Source of the DNA: Pseudomonas sp. W4I3
GTDB taxonomy: Bacteria; Pseudomonadota; Gammaproteobacteria; Pseudomonadales; Pseudomonadaceae
Assembly: GCF_030816195.1 (NCBI RefSeq)
Contig: NZ_JAUSXS010000001.1
Coordinates: 3,805,501-3,869,500 of the forward strand
Reading direction: 5' to 3'
DNA: 64,000 bases
Below the pieces are notes generated by a model. The model saw only the letters and a program-made list of their open reading frames with translations. It had not been told where the DNA came from and made no database searches. Made by a program: the position numbers and the translations under genes. Shown here in pieces: positions 1 through 9,413 of the stretch; position 1 is the stretch's first letter, and every line of letters begins with the position of its first letter.

Positions 1-54
1 GTGTTCTTTGTGGTGGTGATGAAACTGGTGCGCAAGCGCCACACGGCCGATTAA
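1..54 (+). CDS. C-terminal tail of an RND efflux pump inner-membrane protein (partial)
   Basis: The first 17 codons in frame 1 read a hydrophobic stretch (VFFVVVMKLV) followed by a basic tail and a TAA stop at 52-54. This is how AcrB/MexB-type HAE1 transporters usually end: the last membrane helix finishing in a V-F-[FY]-V-V-V pattern and then a short charged cytosolic tail. Only the end of the gene is inside the window, so substrate and subfamily cannot be judged. A REPIN follows directly after the stop. The call rests on pattern recognition of a very short segment. Confidence 0.5.
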   Translation: MFFVVVMKLVRKRHTAD

Positions 55-60
55 GCTTTT

Positions 61-159
61 TGTAGGAGCGAGCTTGCTCGCGAAGAACTCAGGGCCTGCG
101 CGTTTATTCAGACAGAACGCGTTGGCTGGACGTTTTTCGCGAGCAAGCTCGCTCCTACA
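61..159. repeat. REPIN (GAGCGAGCTTGCTCGC type)
   Basis: Two inverted REP copies, 61-84 (TGTAGGAGCGAGCTTGCTCG...) and 136-159 (its reverse complement), separated by about 50 bases. Each copy is itself a small palindrome. The same pair occurs at 14609-14707. It sits between the RND gene end and the DUF1345 gene. Confidence 0.9.
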
Positions 160-236
160 GGGGTTATCGATCAAGTTCATGATCAAGTACAGGCGGATGA
201 GCTATGGTGCTCACAGTTTCCCATTTGTGAGCAACC

Positions 237-878
237 ATGCCCTTCCTCGCCCGCACCCACCCTCGCCTTTCATCCGCCGCTGTACTGGGCCTTGCCGTGG
301 GCATCCTGGTGCCGGCCGAGACCCTCGCCAGCAAAATCCTGATCGGTTGGAATGCCGGGGTCTGGACTTACCTGGTGCTGATGCTGTGGCTGACCAGCCG
401 CGCCAAGGCCGAGGACGTCAAGCGCATTGCCGAGATCGAAGACGAAAACGCCGGGCTGGTGCTGCTCACGGTGTGCATCGCCGCCATCGCGAGCCTGGCC
501 ACCATCACCTTCGAGCTGGTCGGCAGCAAGGACCTGGCCAGCACCGAACGCCTGCTGCATTACGGCTTCACCGGGCTGACGGTGATCGGTTCATGGCTGT
601 TGATCGGGGTGATTTTCAGCGTGCATTACGCCCGCCTCTACTACACCTGGAACGGCAAGGAGCCGGCGCTGCGCTTTGCCGAAGGACTGCTCACGCCTAA
701 CTATTGGGACTTCCTGTATTTCTCCTTCACCATCGGCGTGGCGGTGCAAACGTCGGACGTGGGGGTTGCCACCCGTGGCATGCGCAAGGTGGTGCTGGGA
801 CAATCCTTGATCGGGTTTCTGTTCAACACGGCGATCCTGGGTTTCTCGATCAATATCGCCGCCGGGCTGTTCGGCTGA
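237..878 (+). CDS. DUF1345 family inner-membrane protein
   Basis: 213 residues with several hydrophobic segments: about 13-30, 37-51, 75-95, 110-130, 150-170 and 185-210. The acidic and basic residues fall between helices ([14 protein letters not shown] around 57-70). Length, the [28 protein letters not shown] segment and the C-terminal hydrophobic end match the DUF1345 family of predicted inner-membrane proteins, which has no established biochemical role. The chosen ATG follows a weak ribosome site. It lies alone between a REPIN and an araC-type gene on the same strand, with 73 bases to the next start. Confidence 0.8.
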   Translation: MPFLARTHPRLSSAAVLGLAVGILVPAETLASKILIGWNAGVWTYLVLMLWLTSRAKAEDVKRIAEIEDENAGLVLLTVCIAAIASLATITFELVGSKDLASTERLLHYGFTGLTVIGSWLLIGVIFSVHYARLYYTWNGKEPALRFAEGLLTPNYWDFLYFSFTIGVAVQTSDVGVATRGMRKVVLGQSLIGFLFNTAILGFSINIAAGLFG

Positions 879-951
879 TGCCGCACAAACCTTCTAGACG
901 CCCATGCCGCGCTGGGCGCTAATAGCCTCACCTATTCAGCCTCGGTGATTT

Positions 952-1791
952 ATGGCCGCGCACAATTGGATCGACCTGTCCCAGGACGCCGACACCGGCA
1001 TCGAGACCCTGCGCGCGCATTTCGAAGGCCATGCCTACGACCCCCACTGGCACGACAGCTACCTGATCGGTGTGACCGAACAAGGCGTGCAGCAATTCAA
1101 TTGCCGCCGTGCCCGCCATAACAGCGTACCCGGCCAGGTGTTCCTGGTGGAGCCGGGCGAACTGCATGACGGCGACGCGCCCACGGCGGACGGTTTCACG
1201 TACCACATGCTCTACCTCGACCCGCACTGGCTGGCACGGGAAGTGAGCGCGGTATTCGAAGAGGCACCGGGCAACAGCCAACTGAGTTTCGCCAGCACCC
1301 TGGCCAATGACCCGCGCCTGGCCCTGGCCACCAGCCAAGCCTTCCAGACACTGCACAGCGGCGAACTGCGCATCGTGCGGCAACGGGCGATGGACCACTT
1401 GCTGGAGCGCCTCACCGGCCAGCTCTACTGGCGCACCCGTTATCGCGAAGACCCTCGCCTGCCCCTCGTGGCCCACAAGGCCCGGGAATACCTGCATGCG
1501 CACCTGCATCACGACGTCGGCATGGATGAGCTGGCGCGGGTCTGTGGCGTCGACCGCTTCCGCCTGAGCCGTGCGTTCAAGAGCGCCTTCGGCTTGCCGC
1601 CCCATGCCTACCTGGTGCAACTGCGCCTGGCGCGCGCCCGGCATTTACTGGCCAATGGCGAGCAGCCGGCAGATGTAGCGATCGCCCTGGGATTCGCCGA
1701 CCAGAGCCACCTGGGCCGCTGGTTCGTGCGCGCCTACGGCCTCACGCCCGCCGCGTACCGCAAGCGCTGCTCAAATCTTCCAGACAGGTAA
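952..1791 (+). CDS. AraC family transcriptional regulator
   Basis: 279 residues. The N-terminal part (about 20-150) is an AraC-type cupin ligand-binding domain, with the HWHDSYLIGV and EPGELHDG motifs typical of it. The C-terminal 100 residues hold the two helix-turn-helix units (MDELARVCGVDRFRLSRAF and PADVAIALGFADQSHLGRWF, ending GLTPAAYRK). The gene ends 53 bases before a LysE-type exporter on the same strand. In Pseudomonas such AraC/LysE pairs are common, and the regulator normally controls the exporter in response to the exported amino acid or analogue. The effector cannot be read from sequence. Confidence 0.9.
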   Translation: MAAHNWIDLSQDADTGIETLRAHFEGHAYDPHWHDSYLIGVTEQGVQQFNCRRARHNSVPGQVFLVEPGELHDGDAPTADGFTYHMLYLDPHWLAREVSAVFEEAPGNSQLSFASTLANDPRLALATSQAFQTLHSGELRIVRQRAMDHLLERLTGQLYWRTRYREDPRLPLVAHKAREYLHAHLHHDVGMDELARVCGVDRFRLSRAFKSAFGLPPHAYLVQLRLARARHLLANGEQPADVAIALGFADQSHLGRWFVRAYGLTPAAYRKRCSNLPDR

Positions 1792-1844
1792 CGCGCGTGC
1801 TTGTGAAGATCGACTCCATCGATTGGTTTATCGGAGTCACCACC

Positions 1845-2438
1845 ATGCTGTCCACGCTCGCACCGTTCATGCTGTTCGCCTTCGTTGCCTCGATCACCCC
1901 TGGCCCGACCAATATCCTGGTCATGAGCAACAGCGCCCGCTACGGGCTCAAGGCGGCCGTGCCGATCATTCTGGGGGCCTGCACGGGGGCGGCGGGGATT
2001 GTCTTGTTGGTGGGGTCGGGCGTAGGCCAGTCCCTCATGCAGTGGCCCAAGGTGCAGGCGGCAATGCAGTGGGCCGGCGTGGCCTGGTTAAGCTACCTGG
2101 CGTGGCAAATCTTCAGCGCACCGCCTCACGCCATCGAGTCGGATTCGGCGCACAAACCCCTGGGCCTGTTCGGCGCCGCCAGCCTGCAACTGATCAACCC
2201 CAAGACCTGGATGATGGCCTTGGCCGTGGTCAGCGTCTTTGCCGGCAACGGTGCCGAGCACCGGGTGATGCACCTGTCGCTGTTGTTTTTTCTGATTGCC
2301 CTGCCCTGTCTGGGCGCCTGGGCCGTGTTGGGCGCCGGGACGCAGCGCGTGCTGCGTTCACCCACCGCGCTGCAACGCTTGAACCGCTGCATGGCTGTGC
2401 TGCTGTTGGGTTCGACCTGGGTCGGCGTACTGATCTGA
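1845..2438 (+). CDS. LysE family amino-acid exporter
   Basis: 197 residues from the ATG at 1845, preceded by a GGAG ribosome site at 1832-1835. An upstream in-frame start at 1797 would add a polar leader unlike the family and is rejected. The N-terminus has the family signature (ASITPGPTNILVMSNSARYG, about 12-31), and six hydrophobic segments cover the rest. LysE/RhtB proteins export amino acids or analogues across the inner membrane. Probably controlled by the upstream AraC protein. A short inverted pair GACTCC/GGAGTC lies just before the start and could contribute to local control, but it is too short to call. Confidence 0.88.
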   Translation: MLSTLAPFMLFAFVASITPGPTNILVMSNSARYGLKAAVPIILGACTGAAGIVLLVGSGVGQSLMQWPKVQAAMQWAGVAWLSYLAWQIFSAPPHAIESDSAHKPLGLFGAASLQLINPKTWMMALAVVSVFAGNGAEHRVMHLSLLFFLIALPCLGAWAVLGAGTQRVLRSPTALQRLNRCMAVLLLGSTWVGVLI

Positions 2439-2443
2439 AGACG

Positions 2444-2476
2444 AAAAAAAGGGAAGCCTAGGCTTCCCCCTTTCAA
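2444..2476. terminator. Bidirectional intrinsic terminator between lysE-like gene and autotransporter
   Basis: Perfect 18-base palindrome GGGAAGCCTAGGCTTCCC at 2452-2469, preceded by a run of seven A and followed by CCTTT. It lies between two converging genes, so it can serve both. The A run gives a good U tract for the minus-strand transcript only after the hairpin. Confidence 0.8.
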
Positions 2477-2484
2477 CCACTGCG

Positions 2485-4762
2485 TTAGAAGTCGTAACGC
2501 ACGCCAAAATTGACGCCCCAAGGCTGGTCGATCTTCTTGCCTTTGCTGGTTTCGAAGTCGGCATGCAGCTTGACGTTCTTCGATACCGACATGGCCACGC
2601 CGGCCGCCAGCTCGATCCGCGAGCCCGACAGATCATTGTTGAAGCTCTGATCGTTGACGAACACCTTGTTGCTCTGATCAAACTCGTGGGCCACTGCGGT
2701 ACGCAGGTAAGGCTGCAATACACCGCCGCTGTCCAACTGAATGTTCTTGCCCGCGGTAACACCGACCTTGCCCACCACGGAGCTGGAACGGTCGCCCTTG
2801 GCCTGCAGGCCGTTGGACAGTTCATAGCTCTGCGCCTGGGTAATCGTCGCTGCCAGCTGGCCGTAAGGCTCAACGAAGAAATCGTTGTCCAGCTTGATAT
2901 GGCGACCGACCTCCGCCGACGCACCCACCGCATTCTGCGCATAGCTGCCCTTGGCCTTTTTGCCGTCGCTCATGGTCACATTGACATCGTTGTGCAAGCG
3001 GTTGAGCTTGGCGACAGCGTCGAAGTACAGACCACTCTCGTCATCCAGCCAGGTGGCGTAGGCACCCAGGTAGTAGCTCTTGACCTCACCTTTACTGCCA
3101 CGGGTGAGGCTCAGGTCCGAGGTGCTGTGACCGGCCATCACACCCGCCAGCCACTGGCCATCGCCGCTGGACAACGGCGCATCGGCACCGATGGTGAAGC
3201 CCTTCTGCGTCTGCGTATAGCCGGCGCCGTTCTTGTTGGCGGCCACTTCTTGCTTGTTGCCGTAGCTGCGCATCCACAGGCCGTTGTCCTTGCCTTCGCT
3301 GAAACGCAATTCGCCCATGCGGGTCCGCAGGATGGACGACTCGCCGTACAACACGGTCGGGGCGCTGTTGAACAGCGCCAGTACCGAGTGGGCACTGGTG
3401 CTGGTGCCTCGGCGCGTCGGGTCCAGCAGCCAGTCGGTGCCGTCCTGCTGCAAGCCATAGGCGTAGGCGCCGATATCCACGGTATCGCCCACCAGGGTGA
3501 AGTGTGCGTCGCCGCCCTCGGTGTGCACCACCTTGATCTGCTCGCCGCTGGCCAGCTCCGAACCGGTGGCTGCCAGCAGCAGGCTGTGATTGCCTTCGGC
3601 GCGGCCTTCAACGTTGAGGAAATCGGTCTGGTGGGTGGAGAAGTCGGTATGCATGACGAAGGTGCCATTGCCTTCCAGGCTCTTCACGTCCAGTTGGTAG
3701 AACTCATCCGGCCCACCGAAGTGCACGGCACCGCCGCCCATTTTCAAGGCGTCGACAGTGCTGTCACCCACCAGCATCCAAGTGGAGGCGTTGTTCACGC
3801 TCAACTCGGCCACGTTTTTCAACTGGCCGGTCAGCCAGGCGCCATTGTTGAGCTGCACTTTGGCGCTGCTGCCCTCCTCAACCACGATATCGCCCACCAG
3901 GAAGCTGCGGTCGACATTCATATTGGCGCTGGAGCCGCCGGTGACTTCCAGGATATTGCCGTTGCCGCCGGTAAGGGTCGAACCGTTGAGTACCTGAATG
4001 TCTGCGTCAGTCGTGCCGTAACCGTCGCCTTCTACAAACAGTGCCGCGCCGTTGCGGCCTTCGACATGGGAGCCGTTCAATACCAGACTGCTGGTGTTCA
4101 TGCCTGCACTTTCGTAAGTCATGCGCACACCATTTTCACCACCGCTTGCTTATGGTGCCCCCGACAGCATTGGCGGCGCCGCCCCACAAGTGCACACCGA
4201 TGCCGTTTTCATCAGTGGCGATGACATCCGAGCCAAAAAAGTTGAGTTGGCTGAATGTGGTGGCCCGTGCCCCCTCAGAGGAGCCTACGATGGTGCTGTC
4301 GAAAACAGTCGCTGTCGAACCGTCTTCAGTAAGGAGGTTGCGTGCAGCCAGGAGGCCAACACCATTGTTATTGATGACTTGGCTGCCCTTGATTTGCGCA
4401 TGACTGCCTTGCAGGTTGATGGCAAAAGCGGCCGAATTGCGGGCCTCTACCGTGGCGCCATTGAGGTTGATTTGCGAGCCCTGGGTCGCGTAGATGTCCT
4501 GCGCCTTGGTGCCTGCATTGAGCGTCAGCGCACCGGCCGTCACGCGTGACTGACGCAGTTGGGCGCCATTGGACGTCAAGTGGGCATTCTGGCTGATGAC
4601 CCAGTCATCAATCCGCGTACCCGAATCTATGGTGCGTTCAAGCCCCGGATGCAGAGTAGTGGTCGCGTGGGTGAATGAGGCACCCAGCACCAGGAGGCCA
4701 AAAGCAGGGACCTGAAGCGCCAGGGCCAGAGGATGTTTTTTGAACCGTGCATGAATAGTCAT
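2485..4762 (-). pseudogene. Autotransporter with outer-membrane beta-barrel, split by a one-base frameshift
   Basis: Reading from 4762, residues 1-31 are a long signal peptide (FKKHPLALALQVPAFGLLVLGASFTHA). A pertactin-like passenger of short beta repeats follows (SQINLNGATVEARNSAAFAINLQGSHAQIKGS...). This frame stops at 4136-4138. The next frame begins within a few codons and continues the passenger (GMNTSSLVLNGSHVEGRNGAAL) into a beta-barrel of about 280 residues ending in Phe (GVNFGVRYDF, 2485). The barrel end with terminal Phe is the classic type Va autotransporter signature. The span 2485-4762 is 2278 bases, one more than 759 codons. Removing one T from CTTGCT at 4145-4150 restores a single 758-residue protein. 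Real decay, phase variation or a sequence error are all possible. It is the only gene between its terminator and the 4937 hairpin. Confidence 0.82.
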
Positions 4763-4930
4763 TGCGTGTATACCCGTAACGAACCTTCCCGAATGGGAAC
4801 GAATTGACCGGCACCAAGCGAGATAGGCCCAGGTCATGACGGGGCGCAGATTAGTGAGCGGGGATGAATGGGTATGTAGGATTTATCTGCGCTTTTTACG
4901 CCAATTGCGCAACGGTTGACGAGCCGACAT

Positions 4931-4958
4931 AAAAAAGAGGAGCCAGGCTCCTCTTCTT
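4931..4958 (-). terminator. Intrinsic terminator of the 4979-6988 gene
   Basis: Arms GAGGAGCC (4937-4944) and GGCTCCTC (4946-4953), extended by flanking A/T. On the minus strand the stem is followed by a T run (4931-4936 as A on plus). It lies 26 bases past the stop of the beta-sandwich protein gene. Confidence 0.8.
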
Positions 4959-4978
4959 CATTACAACCCGCGCGGCCC

Positions 4979-6988
4979 TCAGCCTGGCCAGGGTGTACCG
5001 TCACAGTAAACCGAACCAGGCCGAATGCCTCTCACCAGAAGGATGGCTTCGGCCGACGGGATGGGGGTCGGGGCGCCAAAGATCGGTACGGTATAGCTGA
5101 TATTCACCGACCCCATATCCACCGCGGCCTCATTAATGGGTTTCACATAGGTCTCGTAGGGCCGGACGGGGACCGTAAAGCCCAGTTGGGTATGCCCGAA
5201 GTTCAAAGGGCCGAACGGGAACGTTCCGGTCGCAGCAGCAATGGGGACGGCGCCTTCATCGTCGCTGCAGCCGGTCCAAGTCACTGTGACGATCATTCCG
5301 ACCGTCAGCAGCTCGTGAGGTGGCACAGCTATATGCACCTCCCGGTCCGGCCCTTGCAACGTATTGCACACGATTTCTCCCGGTAAACCACCGGGACCTG
5401 GGATTTCAGGTAGGGCATCAATAACCCGGGGCGCAAGAAACGAAATCACATTGGCGTTGACGTTAATGTGCTGACTGGGCGAAGAAACCCGGTTATGGGT
5501 CTCACTGATCGCAATTTCATAGCGCAACGGGATGCCGTCATTATTGGAATGTTTGCGAATGAAAGGCCACGGCACGACCATATCAATCTCATCCCCAGGC
5601 ATGGGGCTCGTACCCGCCGGCTTGCGATCGACTGCTTCGTTCTGGTAATACAGCACGATGTCGAACGGTTGTGCGGAAGGCAGTGGAAGAGCACTCCACA
5701 GGCGTACCACGACGTCGGCATCCATCTCTGAATCGCGCTCATCCAACTGGTTCGTCAACCCTGAGCCTCGCCCCGTCAGAATCGGCAACGGCAGGTTGGG
5801 GTTGATCAAGTCAGGTTCCCAAGGGTTGATCGGGCCGCCTACCTGCAGTTCGAGGTCGATATTAGTGGCCGTGGGCACCCAATGCAGCACGCCACCTCGG
5901 TCCACCGCATATTCCACTCTCAGGTTGATGCTCCCAACGCTCGTTCCGTACAAAGCGAGCAGCGTCGGAAAATCCACATGGAAATTGAACGGCAGTGCCG
6001 CGCCCCCCAACGGGTAAGGACCGACGTCCCGGACACCATGTGCGGTGGTAAGGCGCACAAGCAGTTGGTCTATGGCGCGATCTGCGTCAAAACTCGGAAT
6101 GATCACAAACATCCCGGCAGAGGCTGCGGTATCGAAACGATCAATCAGGCGATCACCCACGCCGATCAAAGAGAGCGCATCTCTTATACCGGGCGGGTTC
6201 AGTAATGGCGCTGGTCTGAGCGCCACCGAAATCGGCAGTTCGAATGAAGGCCCGCTGATATTGCCCGCGACATCCACGAGACGATACACCAACCGACGTG
6301 GGCCATCACCTTCACCGGCCAATGCCTGGGTGATGCGCACCGCCATGTCAGGGAGCACCGGCCCCTCAGCGACGAAATCGGTCGAATCTCCGTAGTACAG
6401 CCGCCACTTGTCCCCGGGATCAGCACCTTCCTGGACATACGCCGGGATCCCAAATGGTACGCCGCCGGGGTTCGCATCCAGGAGTGCTTGCGTCAGGCTA
6501 CCCGTCCATCCGGGCGGCACCGTCAACCGCCGAGGCCCGTCAGGAATGCTGTCATAGGGCGCGGTACGGTCAATGACCATAGGCGCCGAAAACGAACCTG
6601 AGTCATTTCCGGAGGCCTGGATGACCCTGTAGCTGACCGTGTGTTCGCCCTCAGTCAGGTATCGCCTCGGGATCCTGACCGTATAAGACGCCGGAGCGCC
6701 GCTCGGAAAAAACACTGTTTCACTGCTGATCCTTCCGGTCTGGAAATCACCGATATCATCCAAATGAAGATCAAGTGTATCTGGCCGCAACGGGTGGGTT
6801 GGGACGGGCGTCCACAGTGGAATCTCCACGTCCAGGAACTCTCTATCGGAGTGTTCCCTGTCCACCAGGCCTGGGTATTGATCCGCATCGACGAGACCCG
6901 AGATTTCGGGCTTAAGCAATATAATGGGAATGGGAATGACGCGTGGCCCCAAACCTGTTTCTGTGGGTTTGGAAAAATTTTTTTTCAT
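4979..6988 (-). CDS. Large beta-sandwich repeat protein, function unknown (paralogue of the next gene)
   Basis: 669 residues from the ATG at 6988 (MKKNFSKPTETG); a start 30 bases further upstream is possible. I do not recognise a named family. The protein is made of consecutive beta-rich units of roughly 100-130 residues. Each unit has recurring signs of immunoglobulin-like folds: an RIP-x-x-x-L-x-[ED]-G strand, a V-x-Y-R-V-x-D/Q-x-x-GN turn, and a following P-x-x-x-I-D strand. No signal peptide or membrane helix is visible. Two Cys pairs appear only near the C-terminus. The segment with GRGSGLTNQLDERD (about residue 370) matches GKGSGLHNELDFSD in the neighbouring 657-residue protein, so the two are paralogues. 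The AT-rich leader suggests acquired DNA. Confidence 0.75.
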   Translation of the reverse strand: MKKNFSKPTETGLGPRVIPIPIILLKPEISGLVDADQYPGLVDREHSDREFLDVEIPLWTPVPTHPLRPDTLDLHLDDIGDFQTGRISSETVFFPSGAPASYTVRIPRRYLTEGEHTVSYRVIQASGNDSGSFSAPMVIDRTAPYDSIPDGPRRLTVPPGWTGSLTQALLDANPGGVPFGIPAYVQEGADPGDKWRLYYGDSTDFVAEGPVLPDMAVRITQALAGEGDGPRRLVYRLVDVAGNISGPSFELPISVALRPAPLLNPPGIRDALSLIGVGDRLIDRFDTAASAGMFVIIPSFDADRAIDQLLVRLTTAHGVRDVGPYPLGGAALPFNFHVDFPTLLALYGTSVGSINLRVEYAVDRGGVLHWVPTATNIDLELQVGGPINPWEPDLINPNLPLPILTGRGSGLTNQLDERDSEMDADVVVRLWSALPLPSAQPFDIVLYYQNEAVDRKPAGTSPMPGDEIDMVVPWPFIRKHSNNDGIPLRYEIAISETHNRVSSPSQHINVNANVISFLAPRVIDALPEIPGPGGLPGEIVCNTLQGPDREVHIAVPPHELLTVGMIVTVTWTGCSDDEGAVPIAAATGTFPFGPLNFGHTQLGFTVPVRPYETYVKPINEAAVDMGSVNISYTVPIFGAPTPIPSAEAILLVRGIRPGSVYCDGTPWPG

Positions 6989-7202
6989 GTTAGTTACTCT
7001 CTTTGTATAAAGGATCATTTTGCGTTGACTACCGATGACGCCTATAAAGATTCACAACATGTGCAACTTTTTATTCTCTCCCCCTTCATCAAAATGGCTA
7101 AAAAAGCTCAAGCATGTCTGCAACCGGAGATAATCAACGGCCGGGTTATATATTCAGGCTTACTCACACAACGCTGCTGGACTGACGCCCGACAGTCATC
7201 CA
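6989..7202. other. AT-rich spacer between the two beta-sandwich genes
   Basis: About 210 bases clearly richer in A/T than the flanking genes, with homopolymer runs at 6967-6985 and a TTATATATTC stretch near 7145. It probably holds the promoter of the downstream minus-strand gene. I could not fix -35/-10 boxes with confidence and see no clear terminator after the upstream gene. Confidence 0.4.
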
Positions 7203-9176
7203 CTACTTGCCCGGGCACTCATCGATCAACGAATCACAAAAACCGACATCGCCGCGTTGGCAAACCGCTGCGCTGCCTGGAAATACGCGATCAATGCGTA
7301 CGCGACCCTGTCCAGACAGGCCTATCGCCGCACCACCACGAAGCACGAAAAAAGTGGCGGTCGCCGACGCGAAGCGACGCATCGGCTCAATCTTCGTATC
7401 CCATGGCCACACCCTGATTGCCTGACCGTTCGGTACATAATCGACGGTCACAGTGAAGTCAGTACCGTCAATGGGCTCGCTCCAGTTGTTTTGTAAAAAG
7501 CCTTGCCAAAAAAACTGAATTTTATCACCCGTTTGAAATTTAACGTCGTCGCGTATAAACCAGTACACGCCATGACAGATAGCAGGTTGAGATTGGCAAG
7601 TAAGGTAGCCAGCTCCGCCATGCAGGGTGTGTTCTATTAGCGGTGCGTCAAACTGAATTAACGGCGCTGCATGAACATTGACGGGTGTCGTGTCTGAGTG
7701 TTGGTCATTGACCCCGTTACTGGTGGTGTAATACACCGGCAAGTCCGGTCGATTGCCTCCGCCGACAATCACACTACCGGGCACATCCGTAAACTGGACC
7801 AACTGGCCGGCTACATCCCCAGGTTGTACCTCGTAGTGAGCCACGGACCCTGTGCCGTTCCAATTCAGCTCGAGCCGCTCTCCCGCTACAGGGTTGTGGT
7901 AGAGACGTACCCATACCTCAGCGCCCGCAACCGCATCACTAAAATCGAGTTCATTGTGTAATCCTGACCCTTTGCCGAGCACGTCCACCAGCGCCAACGT
8001 GGTATTAAGCAGTGCGGGCGCATTGGCATGGTCCTGCCCGGCGATGGTCAAGTTGACCCAGAAAAAACTTGACGGGGATGGCACTGCCGGGCGCCCAGAG
8101 CGATGAATCTCGTACCTGACTTCGTCCTCGACAAGCGCCAGAGGGTCAGGACCGCGCAAAATATCCCAGGGTATCTCTACCGAAAACGGAAACCCGGTAA
8201 TGGGCTGCGCAGGCAGCACAGGACGACCGCCCCAGATCATCACGACGCTGTCGCCCGGTACAAAATCGTCGTACTGGTGCGGAATTCGCGCCGCGACAAT
8301 CGCACGAGCATCGTCACGTTTGATCAGAGAATCAAGATAGGCCGGAGGACGAATATCAGGTGGAGGCAATTTGCTAGGATCAGCAATGAGATTGACCGGA
8401 AAATCCATCGGGGCGCTGAACGCCAACGTAAAGTTTCCGCCGCGATCATATAAGCGATATTGCAGATAGGCGGTCCCGTTACTCAGTCCACGAAAATGCT
8501 CGGCGGGAATCCTGAGAATCAGAGGGTCGGAGGTCAACGAAAATTCCTGGCTGCCCGTCTGAATGGACGGAAACGGTGGCGTGTTGTTGCTCAGGTAATA
8601 GCCGACGCGATCACGACCTGCTCGGCCGACATAGCCCGGTACCTCGACCTCGATAAACGGGTTGTCGGCCAGCACGGCTTCGGTGATTCCGGACAGTTCT
8701 ATTGCCGGGTCAACAAAACGCGCCTTGTCGTCCGGATGCTGGAACCTGGGCGGGTTGTTATCCACCGTCAACGTAAGAGGGAGCGATGGCGTCACGGTAC
8801 CGCCCTCATCCGTCACCGTATAATAAGCCTCCACCACCGCATCGATTTCCCGCATAAAATCAATAGGGATATGCAACGAGTACGGAAAAAGTGACGGATC
8901 CAGCGGCCCGGTAAACGCCTGGGAATCCGCTTCGACGTCCACGCCACGCACGCGCCACCACAGCTTGAGGGTATGGGTCCTGCCATTCGAGGGACCAGGT
9001 ATCCACCGGGCAATACGACAGTCCAGTGGGAGCAACGACACTGCCAAAGGTATCAACCCTTCCGGATCGGAAGGATCGACTCCCACCACTTCGTCAAACA
9101 TCGGCAATATCCTGGCCTTCCCTCCCTTGGTGGACAATACGCCAGGTGGTGCAAGTGAATTTGTTGAGCGGGCCAT
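7203..9176 (-). CDS. Large beta-sandwich repeat protein, function unknown
   Basis: 657 residues starting MARSTNSLAPPG at 9176. Like its neighbour it lacks a signal peptide and membrane segments and consists of repeated beta-rich units with the pattern L-R-I-P-x-x-x-x-x-G-x-x-x-x-x-Y-x-[LV]-x-D-x-G-G-N/T, followed by a Pro-flanked strand. Examples are YSLHIPIDFMREIDAVVEAYYTV and LRIPAEHFRGLSNGTAYLQY. The last 50 residues carry several Cys (CQRGDVGFC, DECPGK), echoed by the YCDGTPWPG end of the paralogue. Both could be secreted or surface adhesin-type proteins, or structural modules delivered by another system, but nothing in sequence or context proves it. Function should be left as unknown. 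Confidence 0.75.
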   Translation of the reverse strand: MARSTNSLAPPGVLSTKGGKARILPMFDEVVGVDPSDPEGLIPLAVSLLPLDCRIARWIPGPSNGRTHTLKLWWRVRGVDVEADSQAFTGPLDPSLFPYSLHIPIDFMREIDAVVEAYYTVTDEGGTVTPSLPLTLTVDNNPPRFQHPDDKARFVDPAIELSGITEAVLADNPFIEVEVPGYVGRAGRDRVGYYLSNNTPPFPSIQTGSQEFSLTSDPLILRIPAEHFRGLSNGTAYLQYRLYDRGGNFTLAFSAPMDFPVNLIADPSKLPPPDIRPPAYLDSLIKRDDARAIVAARIPHQYDDFVPGDSVVMIWGGRPVLPAQPITGFPFSVEIPWDILRGPDPLALVEDEVRYEIHRSGRPAVPSPSSFFWVNLTIAGQDHANAPALLNTTLALVDVLGKGSGLHNELDFSDAVAGAEVWVRLYHNPVAGERLELNWNGTGSVAHYEVQPGDVAGQLVQFTDVPGSVIVGGGNRPDLPVYYTTSNGVNDQHSDTTPVNVHAAPLIQFDAPLIEHTLHGGAGYLTCQSQPAICHGVYWFIRDDVKFQTGDKIQFFWQGFLQNNWSEPIDGTDFTVTVDYVPNGQAIRVWPWDTKIEPMRRFASATATFFVLRGGAAIGLSGQGRVRIDRVFPGSAAVCQRGDVGFCDSLIDECPGK

Positions 9177-9344
9177 TTTTCGCTTTCCTCGTAAGAGTAC
9201 TGGCGAGAATTAAGCGCTCAAATGCCCACCGCGAATACTGTCAGAAGTAACAGGATCTACGTGCCACTCGTCGGAATCCGCTCAGGACAACCGGTAGGAT
9301 AAGCGTCACCTGCTCTTGACGGGACGGTCGGGTATAGTGTTTGC

Positions 9345-9358
9345 TGAAACCGGTTTCA
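9345..9358. promoter_or_regulatory. PtxS operator upstream of ptxS
   Basis: Perfect palindrome TGAAACCGGTTTCA, the sequence established as the PtxS recognition site in P. aeruginosa and P. putida. It lies 56 bases before the ptxS start and fits autorepression that is relieved by 2-ketogluconate. Confidence 0.9.
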
Positions 9359-9413
9359 TAGCGCGTGTTAGCGCATCTGAATCCCTTGATTTCAATAAAA
9401 AGGTCCAACCACC

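Noticed and set aside
1811..1838. GACTCC/GGAGTC inverted pair as an operator of the LysE-type gene
   Set aside because: Six-base arms only, one of them being the ribosome site; too weak to call.
2563..4224. Plus-strand open frame of 553 codons across the autotransporter
   Set aside because: It mirrors the minus-strand barrel gene in a GC-rich genome. Its protein has no coherent fold (rich in His, Gly and Gln), while the other strand has clear autotransporter features.
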